Part shown: piece by piece, positions 10,290 through 21,300 of the stretch
Layout: every line of letters begins with the position of its first letter
Numbering within the stretch: position 1 is the stretch's first letter
Source of the DNA: Sorex araneus
Lineage: Eukaryota; Chordata; Mammalia; Eulipotyphla; Soricidae
NCBI RefSeq assembly: GCF_027595985.1
Contig: NC_073302.1
Location: 171,790,034 to 171,854,033 of the forward strand
DNA length: 64,000 bases
Reading direction: 5' to 3'
Made by a program: the position numbers and the translations under genes
The notes under the pieces: generated by a model
What the model was told of the DNA's origin: nothing
The model's database searches: none
The model's input: only the letters and a program-made list of their open reading frames with translations

Positions 10290-11136
10290 ATTTTTTTTAT
10301 TCATTAGAGTGTTACAAAAATTACTGAGCATAGTTTACAGAATGTGATTTTCCCCCTCTGCTTTGTTTAAACACCATGGTTTTGAATTTGTCCATGATGC
10401 ATTTGTTACAGGCATTCAATATTCCAACCCCAGTCCCACCACTGCTGTCACCTTCCCTCCACCATTGTCCCCATTTTCCCAATCATCCCCCAAGCCTACC
10501 CTATAGCAGGCCCACAATAATTTATTCTATATTTTATATTTTAAATGGCTACTGGAAATATCAAAAAAAACACTTCAGTAAAAGATACCAAATTGTGGAC
10601 ATTGTTGTATCTCACCGCAGGGACATTAAGTTCTTATCTGAGGGTTAACTGAGCTGTTGTTGCTAGTTGAGCCTTCTGTGTTAATGTTGTTGTTAGTTGA
10701 GCTTAGCCGACTTCTACGTTACATTCCCATCCAGTCTGGTTTGCTGCTATTGGGATGTCTTTGATGTTATGCTTCAGAAGCTCCGGAAAATGTAACTGGG
10801 CAGAGAGCTTACATGGCAGGCAGTGGTGGGATGTGGGCATGTCTGCCAGGGCTTCTGGAAGGCCACGGTGAGGGGTGGAGGGGAGTGGGGAGTCGCCCAC
10901 ACTGGAGTTTTCAGTATACCTGAAATTGTGGGCAGTCTGGCATCTTTGTCAAGCTCTGTGGTGAGTCTGCAGGGGCCGGCCATAGGCGTGGCGGCAGCTG
11001 TTGAGGTATGAGTGTGGCTGGCGGGGCTTTGGGCAGAAGCTGGGTTTGGCAGCTGGTTGATCTTTTCGGAGTTTTAATCATGAGTCTCTGAAGCTGGGCC
11101 AGTAGATGAGCTTATACAGTGGCGGTGGTGGGATGT
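10290..11136 (-). repeat. LINE-derived segment, antisense (L1-type 3' end at left)
   Basis: The left end has the AT-rich tail and the family block CCAACCCCAGTCCCACCACTGC, CACCTTCCCTCCACCATTG. The right part is GC-rich, with a stretch at 10673-10774 repeated at 11849-11944. The exact class of the right half is unclear. Confidence 0.5.
10673..10774 (+). repeat. Direct repeat copy 1 (about 100 bp)
   Basis: Runs from CTTCTGTGTTAATGTTGTTG to GGATGTCTTTGATGTTATGC and is identical to 11849-11944 except for six bases (a GTTGTT unit). Confidence 0.95.
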
Positions 11137-11145
11137 CCAGAATGA

Positions 11146-11320
11146 ATTTTTTTTTGGGGGGAGGGGAGTCACACCTGGTGATGCACAGGGGTTACTCCTG
11201 GCTCTGCACTCAGGAATTACCCCTGGCAGTGCTCAGGGGACTGTATGGGATGCTGGGAATCGAACCTGGGTTGGCCACATGCAAGGCAAATGCCCTACCC
11301 GCTGTGCTATCGCTCCAGCC
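11146..11320 (-). repeat. SOR-type SINE, antisense, young
   Basis: Near-consensus; target duplication CCAGAATGA at 11137-11145 and 11321-11329. Confidence 0.95.
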
Positions 11321-11560
11321 CCAGAATGATTTTTTAAAGTAAATTGCAAAATCTAAAACCAAAAGGTGAGCTGCTGATTTCTCAGAAGAAGAAAGGAAAT
11401 GAGACTAGCATGTTCATGAGCAGATAGGTTCATTGCCTTTTCACAGTGCTCCATTGAAGAGACTCAGAGTACGACAAAAAAAGGAAAGGAGAGATGAGAT
11501 ACCAGGGTGAAAACTGTTCAACTCAGATAGGAACATTTGGAAGTGCTTTGAGGTTTCCTA

Positions 11561-11725
11561 AGGGTGTGGTGAGACAGTACAGCAGGAAGGGCACTTGCCT
11601 TGCATGAGCTGACCCAGGTTCAAACCCAGCACCTCAGAAGCTCCCCCAAGCACTACCAGGCATGATCCCTGAGCACAGGGTCAGGAGTGATTTCCTGAGC
11701 ACTGAACACCCTCCAATAAAAGGTC
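11561..11725 (+). repeat. SOR-type SINE, sense
   Basis: GGGTGTGGTGAGACAGTACAG to ATTTCCTGAGCACTGAACACC; truncated tail. Confidence 0.82.
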
Positions 11726-11848
11726 TTCCAGGGTGAGGACCAAGGATATGGAGAGGGGAAGAGAGTGTAGAGATGGACAGGGAGCTGAAACTCACGTTTC
11801 CATGACCTTCCCCCTCACCTCATTTAGGGCTCCCTGAGTATTTCATGT

Positions 11849-11944
11849 CTTCTGTGTTAATGTTAGTTGAGCTTAGCCGACTTCTACGTTACATTCCCAT
11901 CCAGTCTGGTTTGCTGCTATTGGGATGTCTTTGATGTTATGCTT
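11849..11944 (+). repeat. Direct repeat copy 2 plus a partial third copy
   Basis: Matches 10673-10774 with one six-base gap. A 35-nt partial copy (34 of 35 identical) follows at 11955-11989. Confidence 0.95.
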
Positions 11945-12225
11945 TGATGTTATGCCTTCTGTGTTAATGTTGTTGTTAGCTGAGCTTAGTTTACACTTCT
12001 TTAATGTAGAAGTGTAAAGTAACAGTGGGTGGGGCCCAGGCCCCTATCGGCAATGCGGGGCCCAGGGTACAGTGTTCTGGGGCCATCCAGGGGCCAACTC
12101 AGCGCCAAGCATGTGCTTTTCCTCCTTGCACTTGCCCCTGGCCTCAGCCCTTCTGCTTTGATCTGTTGCATGTGTTAGAATTTCAGATTCTTACTTGGGA
12201 CGAGGAATTTGCCCTTAAAGATGTG

Positions 12226-12362
12226 AACAGCTACCCGGGAGATGGCTCAGGGGCCAGGATCTGGGGCTCTGCTGGGGGAGTCTAGCATTGACCCCCAACA
12301 CAGCACACTCCTCTGAGCACCAAGGGCGCTGCCTCTGAACACCACCGGGTGGGCCGCAAAAG
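12226..12362 (+). repeat. SOR-like SINE, sense, old
   Basis: CCCGGGAGATGGCTCAGGGG to CACCACCGGGTGGGCCGCAAA; recognisable mainly by layout and its 3' end. Confidence 0.5.
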
Positions 12363-12469
12363 AAAGGAGACATGAAACGCTCTTTGCTTCCCTCTGTTTC
12401 TCTTGGTTCAGTTAAAGAAACCAGCTGCCTTTTCCCCCAGCATGGGAGGCCGGCTTTCAAGCCGTGTAG

Positions 12470-12815
12470 CAATCCTCCTGGTCCTTATCTCTACTATCCT
12501 TGGGTGTTAGTCTCCCATTATATTTATGTACTTTATATTCCACAAATGAGTGCAGTCCTTCTATGTCTGCCCCTCTTTTTCGGACTCATTTCACTCAACA
12601 TTATACTCTCCATGTTGATCCACTTGTATGCAAATTTCATGACTTCATCTTTTCTAATAACTGCATAGTATTCCATTGTGTAGATGACCATAGTTTCTTT
12701 AACCAGTCATCTGTTCTTGGGCACTCAGGTTTTTTCCATATTCTGGCTATTGTAAATAGTGCTGCAATAAACATGCAAGTGCAAATATCATTTCTACTGT
12801 ATTTTTTTGCATAAG
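12470..12815 (-). repeat. L1 fragment, antisense, end of ORF2
   Basis: Contains GACTCATTTCACTCAACATT, CTGCATAGTATTCCATTGTG and GCTATTGTAAATAGTGCTGC, the complement of the conserved L1 ORF2 C-terminal region. Both ends are truncated. Confidence 0.85.
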
Positions 12816-13380
12816 AGGGTGAAATCTTGGATTCTCTTCACGATTCCTGTAGCTTCTGTAGATTGAGAAATTGTCCTGCTAGTATTGGGATTCTGTGCGT
12901 GGTGTTCTGGGACTATTTCTTCTGCAGCCCGTTTAGAAGTGAGATGGTAAGAGTAGGGAAGATCTCACATCATGGCCAGCCTGGACGCATGAAGCAGGTG
13001 GTGGAAGATGCGTCATCTTGAGCTAGTAGGATCTCATGCAAACACACAGTGCAGGAGTGTCGGGTACCCGTGGCATTTATAGACTCACTAATCTCACACT
13101 TGAGTTCAGCTTGGTATTGTATTGTCTCGAGGCAGGTTTGTTCAGTTTGTTTGTGTTTGTGGCTCACTTGCCAGAGGTCAGCCGCGGTAGCTTTGCTTCT
13201 CGGGGTTTCTTATGGACGCACATGCAGAGGTCGGGAGTGGGAGAGGGCCCGTCCAGGTGGTCAGCACTCCTGGTTTGCTGCCGCTGCTATTTTTATCCTA
13301 GTGAAAGGGAGTAGGGCCAGGTCACCTTTTTTCCCTAAGGACACCTAGAATTCATTTCCCTCAGAAATGAGGTGCTTTTT

Positions 13381-13565
13381 GGGCTGGAGCGATAGTACAG
13401 CGGGTAGGGTATTTGCCTTGCATGCGACCAATCTGGGTTCGAATCCCAGCATCCCATATGGTCCTCTGAGCACTGCCAGGGGTAATTCCTGAGTACATAA
13501 GCCAGGAGGCACCCCTATGCATTGCCGAGTGTGACCCAAAAAGCAAAAAAAAAAAAAAAAAAAAA
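13381..13565 (+). repeat. SOR-type SINE, sense, young
   Basis: GGGCTGGAGCGATAGTACAGC with an A20 tail; target duplication GAGGTGCTTT at 13369-13378 and 13566-13575. Confidence 0.95.
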
Positions 13566-13599
13566 GAGGTGCTTTCTTCCTGTCCATATCTCACAGCCT

Positions 13600-14220
13600 G
13601 AGTCCAGACCTTGTTTGTCTGAATGGTAATAGGTGAAGTCAAAGGGTAGACAGAGAATGAAAATCGACCTCTAGAGGAAAGCTTGAAGCCCACGGAGGGG
13701 CTCGGATTAGAATCAGGCCAATTCACCCCACAGAGGCCCAGAAAGCCCGAGAAACTCAGGGGACCTGGTATTTCAGAAAACAGAACCAGCTTCACAGACC
13801 AAACATAGAATTAGGCAAGTGTGTGAGACGCTTTTGTGGAAACTCCATCGCATTGCAAAAAGCAGCTGCTATTCGCTGTCCTCAAAAGGGCCGGCAGGCT
13901 TATTCCAGGGAAACTGCCCCACGTGTCCAGATTGGGAGCGGCAGGTGTGGCCGGAAGGGGCGTTAGAGCTGGGCAAAATGTGGCCTCCATCCACATCTCG
14001 GTTCCAGATGCCTGCCCGGCCCCCCAGCATCTGCCACTGCAGCCGCCACTCTCTGCTCAGGAAGTGACGGCTTCGTTCTCTGGTCTCCAGGAAAAAGCAC
14101 ACAGGGGCGATCACACGGGACCGTTTATCTGCGCAGTCACTCCTAAGTATGGTTTCCAGGCAGTGGACCTGTTGCCCAGAGTGTTGTCCAGCAGCTGTTC
14201 AGTGTCTCCAAAATATCAAG
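13600..14220. other. RHOBTB3 intron, unique sequence
   Basis: GC-moderate DNA; the open frames on both strands lack splice sites or familiar domains. Nothing else recognised. Confidence 0.5.
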
Positions 14221-14227
14221 GGATGTT

Positions 14228-14402
14228 TTGGATGGAGAGATAGCGCAGCGGGGAGGGGGTTGCCTTGCGTGCAGCCAACCTGGGTTTGATCTCCGGCATC
14301 CCATGTGGTCCTCCAAACACCTATAGGAGTAATTCTTGAGCACAGAGCGAGGAGAAAACTGAGCACCACCGAGTGTGGCCCCAAAAAACACCAAACCAAA
14401 AA

Positions 14403-14434
<32 letters not shown>
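14228..14434 (+). repeat. SOR-type SINE, sense, ending in an (AG)n microsatellite
   Basis: GGATGGAGAGATAGCGCAGCG to GTGTGGCCCCAAAAAACACC, an A run and then 12 AG units at 14411-14434. Confidence 0.88.
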
Positions 14435-14643
14435 CTGAGGATCAGTAGGTATTGGCAGCAGTGACCACCGTGATAGATGGGTACCAAAGTCAAATTAATA
14501 AAAACTGATGAGATGAAACTTACAGGAACAGAGAGAAAATTTGATTTAAAAGTGGATTCTAAAATGAGTATCTTCCCCCAAATAAGATACTTATATTGAT
14601 AAAAACAGACACAGAATGTCTTTTTTCTTTGTTTCTTTCTTTC

Positions 14644-14812
14644 TTGGTTTGGGGGCCACAGCCAGTGATGCTCAGGGGCTACTCCTGGCTCTGCACTCAG
14701 GAGTTGTGCCTGGTGATGCTCAGGGGACCATAGGAAATGTCAGGGATTGAACCCAGGTCAGTTGCATGCAAGGTAAGGGACCTACCCGCTGTGCTATCTT
14801 ACCAGCCCCAGG
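14644..14812 (-). repeat. SOR-type SINE, antisense
   Basis: TTGGTTTGGGGGCCACAGCC to GCTATCTTACCAGCCCC; full length, moderately diverged. Confidence 0.87.
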
Positions 14813-14889
14813 ATGTTCTATTTTTAAAAAGAAGCAGTATTGAGGTGTGTGTCTGGGGTTCCTGCAGCCCCCCCGAGGAGTGGACTTTC

Positions 14890-15030
14890 ACACTGTCAGA
14901 TATTAGTTGGGCTGTTGCTGGCCCTCTCCGTTCTGGAGAAGCCCGTGTTCTGTCATGAGCACACGTCTTAACGCCCCTCTCCTTAGCTCCCTTTACTCCC
15001 TGGTGCACTTGTTACACTTGAAGCAGCTGA
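14890..15030 (+). mobile_element. Possible LTR fragment (shared motif family)
   Basis: Shares CTGGAGAAGCCCGTGTTCTG with the LTR-like pieces near 48140 and 61120. Borders are not resolved and no retroviral coding sequence is adjacent. Confidence 0.3.
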
Positions 15031-15149
15031 TTAGTAGAGACCAGAGGAGAGGGGTTGAGGCCAAATCCCGAGGAACAGGGAATAAGGGTGTTGTTTATTG
15101 GCTGTAGAGTTTTAGGGGGGTTTGTTGTTGGTGGTGGTTGTTTGGTGGG

Positions 15150-15276
15150 TTTTTTAGGGCCACACCTAGAAGTGCTCAAGGCTTACTCCTGGCTCTGAGC
15201 TCAGGGATCACTCCTGGCTCACATCAGCCGTGTGCAAGACAAGCACCCTACCTATTTTATTACTGCTTCAGTCCTA
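15150..15276 (-). repeat. SOR-type SINE, antisense, internal deletion
   Basis: AGGGCCACACCTAGAAGTGC to TATTACTGCTTCAGTCC, missing the CATATGG block. Confidence 0.8.
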
Positions 15277-15294
15277 AAATTTTAGTTTTTCAAG

Positions 15295-15512
15295 ATGAAA
15301 AGAATACTGGAGTTTGGTGGTCCAGTACCATGAGTGTGCTTATTTATGTAACTTGTACACTTAGAAATGGTTAAGATAGTATCTTTGCAATATGTGTGTA
15401 TATATATTATTTTATATATTATTTATATATAATTTTATATTATTTATATATAAAATAATATATATTATTTTCACTTGTGATATATTTACCACAATTAAAA
15501 ATAATAAAAGAA
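15295..15512 (+). repeat. Old L1 3' end with expanded AT-rich tract
   Basis: AACTTGTACACTTAGAAATGG, then TATTTACCACAATTAAAAAT, as in ancient L1 3' ends. About 80 bp of TATATA-type repeat at 15395-15475 interrupts it. Confidence 0.6.
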
Positions 15513-15758
15513 AAGGAAGTGATTCTTGGATATTAAGTGTGATAGCAAACAAACAAAAATAAACCACACAACTTCCCCCACCCCCCAAAAAAAAACTAAA
15601 ACTAAAGAGTTAAAAGACAAGGTTAAGAAAATCTTTAAAACTCCCCAAAGTAAGACAGAATAGTAAAGAGAAGGAGAGAAAGTTCCCCCCCTTTTTAAGT
15701 AAAAATTCAATGTAAGAGGTGAAGTACCTGAGTAATATTAATACAGAAAAAAATTGAA

Positions 15759-15905
15759 GGGCCAGGGAAATGGTGCAAAGGGCTAATGTACGTGATCACA
15801 CACTGGAACGCTGACCCCCTCTGAGTTTGATTCCTGCCTGCTGAGTTCAGAAATGACCCTGAGCAAGCCACCAGGTCTGGCCCCCAAATCAAATATTTTT
15901 AATAA
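15759..15905 (+). repeat. SOR-like SINE, sense, old
   Basis: GGGCCAGGGAAATGGTGCAAA, GAGTTTGATTCCTGCCTGC and AGGTCTGGCCCCCAAATCAAA remain. Confidence 0.6.
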
Positions 15906-16062
15906 AAGTGGAGAAAAAAATGATCAGAAATAATAAAAAGACACACTCTAAGTGCTAAAGTCAACAGAGTAAGAGAAACTACTAAGCTCTTGGCCCAGTG
16001 ACAACAGCAATTGTATCAGGTCATCTGAGAACAGTGACTCTAGAAAGACAGACCAAAGTGAA

Positions 16063-16063
<1 letters not shown>

Positions 16064-16115
<52 letters not shown>

Positions 16116-16129
16116 CATGCACACACACA
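16064..16129 (+). repeat. (CA)n microsatellite
   Basis: About 24 CA units broken once by ATGCATGC, roughly 830 bp before the last RHOBTB3 exon. Confidence 0.97.
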
Positions 16130-16244
16130 GGAAATAAGAAAGCCATGTGACATGCTTCAACATTCTAGGGGCAGTTTTTTAGCCTAGAATTATATCCCAA
16201 GTCAAGGATAGAACGGCCACAAGGAGGTGTCCAGAATGCCTGTT

Positions 16245-16402
16245 TGTTATTTGTTTGGGGACTACACCAACCAGGCTGTACTCATGGATCACTCCTAAAG
16301 GACTCAGGAGACTGAATGGGGTGCCAGGTATTGAACTCAGGTTGGCCGCATACAAGGCAGACGCGCTCTCCACTGTACAATAGAGGAGCAATAGCTCTGT
16401 CC
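16245..16402 (-). repeat. SOR-type SINE, antisense
   Basis: TTTGTTTGGGGACTACACCAACC to GGAGCAATAGCTCTGTCCC; a small insertion disrupts the A-box part. Confidence 0.8.
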
Positions 16403-16959
16403 CTCACAGTACCTTTTCAGCAAGCATCACCCAGACTAGCAAACAATCCAGGTGAATTGCTGGAGTGAAGGACTCACAACAAAGCAAGAAGCAGGCTCAG
16501 AAAACACAGTGGGGGCAGAACTCTGGAGGGGATGCTCACCACTGTGGTTGTGTCTTCAGTGGACCTGAGAACTCATGCAGGTGAAAGAGGATGGAGAGAA
16601 CCCAAAAGGGTTGGGGTTGGGTTAGCTCCCAAGGAAACAAATGAAATGGAGACATGAGTCTTTTAGTCCTCTCCAGGGAAATAAGAAATGGAACCTAAAA
16701 GGAACCTAAGTGGACAACAGCCTATCTTGTTCACTGTTTCAATCTGCTTGATGAAACAGTGCACAAGACATGTACAATTGTGTATCTCATTGTAACATAA
16801 ATCCTAAAACTTTGTTCACTGATTTTGGAAAACTTGAGGGAAGTGTAAGGGTTATGGAACAACAGAAAATCAATAGTCAATAGGAAATCTGCAGTCATTA
16901 CCCAAATTAGTTTCAAATTGAAGTCTATCCAATTAACACTCATTTTCTGAAACTTTCAG

Positions 16960-17075
16960 TGGAAGAACGCAGTTTTGTGGAGAAGCACAGATGGCCATCG
17001 AATATGTACTTGAAGCAGCTTGCGGAATACAGGAAGTATATTCATTCGAGGAAGTGTCGCTGCGTAGTGATGTAA
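16960..17075 (+). CDS. RHOBTB3: RHOBTB3 terminal coding exon with CaaX box
   Basis: The acceptor AACTTTCAG ends at 16959. TG joins the preceding G to give Val, then EERSFVEKHRWPSNMYLKQL and AEYRKYIHSRKCRCVVM, with the stop TAA at 17073-17075. The four exons together give 183 residues after the first split codon, close to the last 30 percent of the 611-residue human protein. The end Cys-Val-Val-Met is a CaaX box, a lipid-anchor signal found in RHOBTB3 but not in RHOBTB1 or RHOBTB2. A terminal Met usually directs farnesylation (family knowledge, not tested here). Confidence 0.95.
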
Positions 17076-17785
17076 CTAGAGCTTTCATAAATCCCACTTT
17101 GGGCAGTGGTGATGATGATGATGCTGTTGAACAGTGGGATGCTTTGGGGTACCAGAAAAGTTCTTGTGATCTAAACCAATATGGGCATTGGAGGAAAAAA
17201 ATCACTAGCAACTTAATGTGTTGGTTAGTTCCATTTGAAAAAAGCCTACTATTGAGATTTTTAAAGGGAACAAAATATACCATAGACTAAAAGTAAGGCT
17301 TCACCCAATTATATAAAGCTGTGATACAGCTACTTTTGCCATTTAAGATGCTCTATTGCTTTAGTGATGTTAACTCCCCTCCCACTTAATATATGCTTGA
17401 ACTTAAAAATTGTATAGGTTTAACACTTACCATGTCTGCAAAATTGCTCTATTAAGGTGCATTTAAAGACTCACTATGACTATTTCTGTAATGAGCAATC
17501 TAGGAGGAAGACTGATGATCTGAATTTTTATAAATAGAGATGTCCCTGGAATTTTGAACTTGCAGTGTTACTTGATTCGAAGTCAGTGACCATATTTGAA
17601 CCACGGCCCTTCTGAGCCACCTTTTTTTTTGGCCCTGCCCTGGGATTTCTCTCAGGCAGGAAACCTAACCAGGGCTTGTTTGGGCCATGAAGCCTGTGTA
17701 GACCATTTAGCCCACACTGAGAAAGGCTCACATTTGGTTCGATAGTGGTACACCCTGAAAATCCCTTTTTTGTTGTTCATTTTAT

Positions 17786-17859
17786 TGTGGCACCTGATCT
17801 CGAATCCAGGTCCCAGGCATGTAAGGCATACACTCTACCGCTGAGCCACATCCCAGCCC
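17786..17859 (-). repeat. ID-like tRNA-derived SINE, antisense, in the RHOBTB3 3'UTR
   Basis: The minus strand reads GGGCTGGGATGTGGCTCAGC, GGTAGAGTGTATGCC and then GGATTCGAGATCAGG, a tRNA-like A and B box pair. The SOR body is absent. Confidence 0.6.
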
Positions 17860-18679
17860 TTGAAATTCTTATATGATAAAAGGGCTCGAATTTCTGCTTT
17901 GTGTACCCCAAAGTCATGTATGTCCCCTTGAAGGATCTGGACTGTTTTTCTTGCTCTGATATCACTGTCTCTGAACATGGAAGAGGCAGCGTAGTCAAGG
18001 GAAGAGGAAGGAGGGGGCTGCTGAAGAAGAGAATACATGGGGTTCCCATCTTCAGGGTTGTCTGCACCACATCAGGGCTGCCACTATCATCTCAATTGTC
18101 AAGTGAGACATGGTCATGTTGTCTTAGCTTTAAAACACGACCCTGGCTCTGACGCAGACCTACAGGCACTTTTCTCGCTCATTGTGTTAAACCAGGATGT
18201 TGATGAAAGTATAACTGATCAATGTGACCTTCAGATACATTTATCAAGATGCACATAGAGGATATGGTGCTTTTGAGAGACTCTGTTGTCAAAGGCTTAA
18301 CACTCGATCTAGCACATGTACCAAAGTTAGGATGTCCATAGCATGATCATTTTCATTCTTTCTAAGGAACTCAAGGATATTTGACTAAGAGTAGCAGGAG
18401 TTTTGTCTTTTGAGATTACCTGGTGAGTTGAAGAATGGTTATAAATCAGACTGATTATATGTGGAAAATGTGGTATTAAGGTAGAAGACAGAACTATAGT
18501 TTCTATAGCAGTTCATGATAAACTGCTCAAAAGCTCACACAAGCTGCAAGGTAGAAAACCAAACTGTTTATTTATACTTCATTTTATAATTTCAGTGTTA
18601 CTCATTAAAAGTTTGGCTAATGTACTGTACCATTGTGGTGAAATATAATCCATCATTGGACGTCAAGAGTTAAACAGAA

Positions 18680-18850
18680 GGGGCTGGAGTGATAGTATAG
18701 TGGATAAGGTGCCTGCCTTGCATGCGGCTGGCACAGGTTCAATCCCTGGCATCCCATAAGGTCCCCCGAGTCCAGCCAGGAGTGATTCCTGAGTGCTGAG
18801 CCAGGACTAATCCTGGAGGATAGTCAGGTGTGGCCCAAAAGCCAAAAAGA
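18680..18850 (+). repeat. SOR-type SINE, sense, in the RHOBTB3 3'UTR
   Basis: GGGGCTGGAGTGATAGTATAG to GTGTGGCCCAAAAGCC; target duplication AGTTAAACAGAA (18668-18679) and AGTAAAACAGAA (18851-18862). Confidence 0.95.
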
Positions 18851-20001
18851 AGTAAAACAGAAAACATATCCTATGTAGATCTTCTGAGAAACTTGATTTT
18901 CATTGAATTTTGTTGAAGAAAATACCTGGGATACACTTCATGTTTCTCATATTAATTACTTGAGTTAGCTTCCAACAGATCTCACTTGACAAGGACTAGA
19001 GCTGTATGAATAGAACTGTAGCTTTCTAGAATGCGTCCGCATAGGAGACCGACAGCAACGGCCTTTTGTTCCTCATAAACATATTCTTATCCTCATGCGA
19101 ATCATAGCATTTAAAATTCTAACTCATTAACTTTTAATCTAGGAAGTTGAAAATGTAAGTCCTAGAGGAATAGAAAATATTTTCTTGAAGAAACTAACAT
19201 TTAAATAGACGTTAGTCCATTTTTTTAGGTTGCCATAGTTTTTAGACTGTATTGAGTGGACGTTGAGTTTGGAGTCTGGTGCTCAGTTGGTGTGGAGTAT
19301 GTAGCATTTATGATGAATAGGTGTGACCACACTCGAAGACACACATGTTCTAACTCCCCAGAGATAGAACAATTACCAAATTAGTTTGCAAACCTAGACT
19401 CGGTAGCTTTGATTTGTTCAATTTAAAATGACAAGAAACTAAAAATTACTTACAAACTATGGTGGAGAGAAGTGAGTGTTCTTTTTTGAGTGTCTTTTTT
19501 AATGGAAAGATTATTTCTAGAGGGATGTATGCCAATTTCTGCTTCAATATATTACCCATCATTTTAATTAGCAAGGATAATGTAGGGTAGGATTAGGGCC
19601 TTTTCTTTCCTGGCCACATTTTCACCTTCTGTAGCCTTTTGTATACTTCCAAAGACTCTGTGTTCATATTCTAGGAGACTAGCCTTGTGACATACAAGTT
19701 TCCATAGCTCAATGAAATTTGCACATGTGGCGGCTTCATTCATACTGAGCAGTAGCAGAAAACGCAAGAATTGGATAAATTTGACCTCTAAGTCAGTGAA
19801 CTTTTTCAACTCTAATTTTTAAAACTACACTACAACAATATAGTTCAGTAGAACAAACATGTCCTCAAGGGTACTTTATTTCTTTACAGTGTCTGTTTAA
19901 TTCAACCTTTAATAATTTTGCAAAGAAGGGTATGTGTGTATTTTAATATAGCCTGACCTGATTTATATGTTTTTAGCTTTAGTATTTAACATTTTGTAAC
20001 A

Positions 20002-20007
20002 AATAAA
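20002..20007 (+). promoter_or_regulatory. RHOBTB3: Probable RHOBTB3 poly(A) signal
   Basis: AATAAA in AACAAATAAACATT, followed about 30 nt later by TGTCCTGTGGTTGCGTG, a GT-rich downstream element. Cleavage is expected near 20020-20030. Confidence 0.6.
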
Positions 20008-20285
20008 CATTTTTTTTAAAACAAGTCTATCAAGTGTCCTGTGGTTGCGTGACCTTGGATGTCCAAATGCGGCAGTAAATCTGGGATTGCTGTTTTGTGT
20101 TTCTCAAGTATAATTATGGCTCACAGATCATTTTCATTATGTGTAAAGTATTTTGAGTCTAGCTTGTAGATGACTCGTTTATGGTGACATAAAGAAATTC
20201 ATCCTGCATTTAACGTCATTACATGCAGCCTTTAACATGAATTCCTGCTGCCTTTACTATAATTTCTAACAAAAGAAATGCATTT

Positions 20286-20425
20286 GGGCTAGAAAGACAG
20301 TGCAAGGGATAAGGATTTTGTCTTGTGTGCAGCTGACCCTGGTTCAGTTCCTGCACCAGGGTCATTCCTGAGCACAGAGTCAGGAGTAGGCCCAGAGAGC
20401 ACTGAACACAGCCTGGGGTGCTCTC
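20286..20425 (+). repeat. SOR-type SINE, sense, old
   Basis: TGGGCTAGAAAGACAGTGCAA, GACCCTGGTTCAGTTCCTGC, then GAGCACAGAGTCAGGAGTAG. It lies just beyond the RHOBTB3 poly(A) site. Confidence 0.75.
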
Positions 20426-20599
20426 CCCTCAGGGAAAGTGCATATTTAGGCAGTTTTTGTATGTCTATATAATATATAGAGATATATAGACACACCCACA
20501 TATATACACGTATGTACATATATGCTTTGATAATTAGCATAAAGGTGCACTCACTTGGATGTGAGCTGGGGAGAAGCTGTTCTGAAGAATATGGATTAA

Positions 20600-21172
20600 G
20601 GAATCCAGTACTTAAGAGATTGTACTGCTCAACTGTTAGAAAAGATGAAGTCATGAAATTTGCACACAAGTGGATCAGCATGGAAAGTATCATGTTAAGT
20701 GAAATGAGTCAGAAAGAGAGGGACAGACATAGAAAGATTGCACTCATCTGTGGAATATAAAGTAACAGAATGGGAGACTAACATGCAAGAACAGTAGAGA
20801 TAAGGACCAGGAGGTTTGCACCATGGCTTGGAAGCCGGCCTCACATGCTGGGGAAAAGACAGCTCAGATAGAGAAGGGACCACCAAGTAAAGGGTGTTTA
20901 GGGGACCTACTCAGGATGGAAGATGTGTGCTGAAAGTAGAGTGTAGACCGAACGCAATGGCCACTCAATACCTCTATTGCAAACCACAATACCCAAAAGG
21001 AGAGAGTCAACAAAAGGGAATGCCCTGCCACAGAGGTGCGGGATGGGGGAGGGTTGGGGTGGGGATGCTGGGAGGGATACTGGGCACTGGTGGAGGGATG
21101 GGTACTCAGTCATTGTATGACAAATGCAAACATGGAAGTTTGTAAGTCTGTAACTGTTAAAAAAAAAAAAAG
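20600..21172 (+). repeat. L1 3' end, sense
   Basis: The end of ORF2 (GTGAAATGAGTCAGAAAGAG, GACAGACATAGAAAGATTGC) is followed by the 3' noncoding G-rich block (GGGATGCTGGGAGGGATACT, GGTGGAGGGATGGGTACTCA) and an A-tail at 21160-21172. Confidence 0.9.
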
Positions 21173-21179
21173 ATAGATT

Positions 21180-21300
21180 GGCCCAAGAGGGTGGTGGTGG
21201 GCGATTGTACTGCTAGGGATTGCTGAGTAGTAAGCACATGCCTTGAGTTTGATCCTTGGCATCACGTGATCACCACCCTCACCCTCCCCCATAGTGGGTA
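21180..21300 (+). repeat. SOR-like SINE remnant, sense
   Basis: AGTAAGCACATGCCTTGAGTTTGATCC keeps the B-box side; both ends are decayed. Confidence 0.4.

Larger units (their letters stand above)
17076..20025 (+). other. RHOBTB3: RHOBTB3 3' untranslated region
   Basis: AT-rich unique sequence following the stop codon, without splice-like interruption, to the poly(A) signal at 20002. The roughly 3-kb length suits the long 3'UTR of this gene. It contains an antisense tRNA-derived ID-like piece (17786-17859) and a sense SOR SINE (18680-18850). The end is inferred from the signal plus a GT-rich stretch at 20033-20050; transcript data were not available. Confidence 0.7.

Noticed and set aside
19564..19809. 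81-codon minus-strand frame
   Set aside because: Lies in the RHOBTB3 3'UTR, antisense, no homology.
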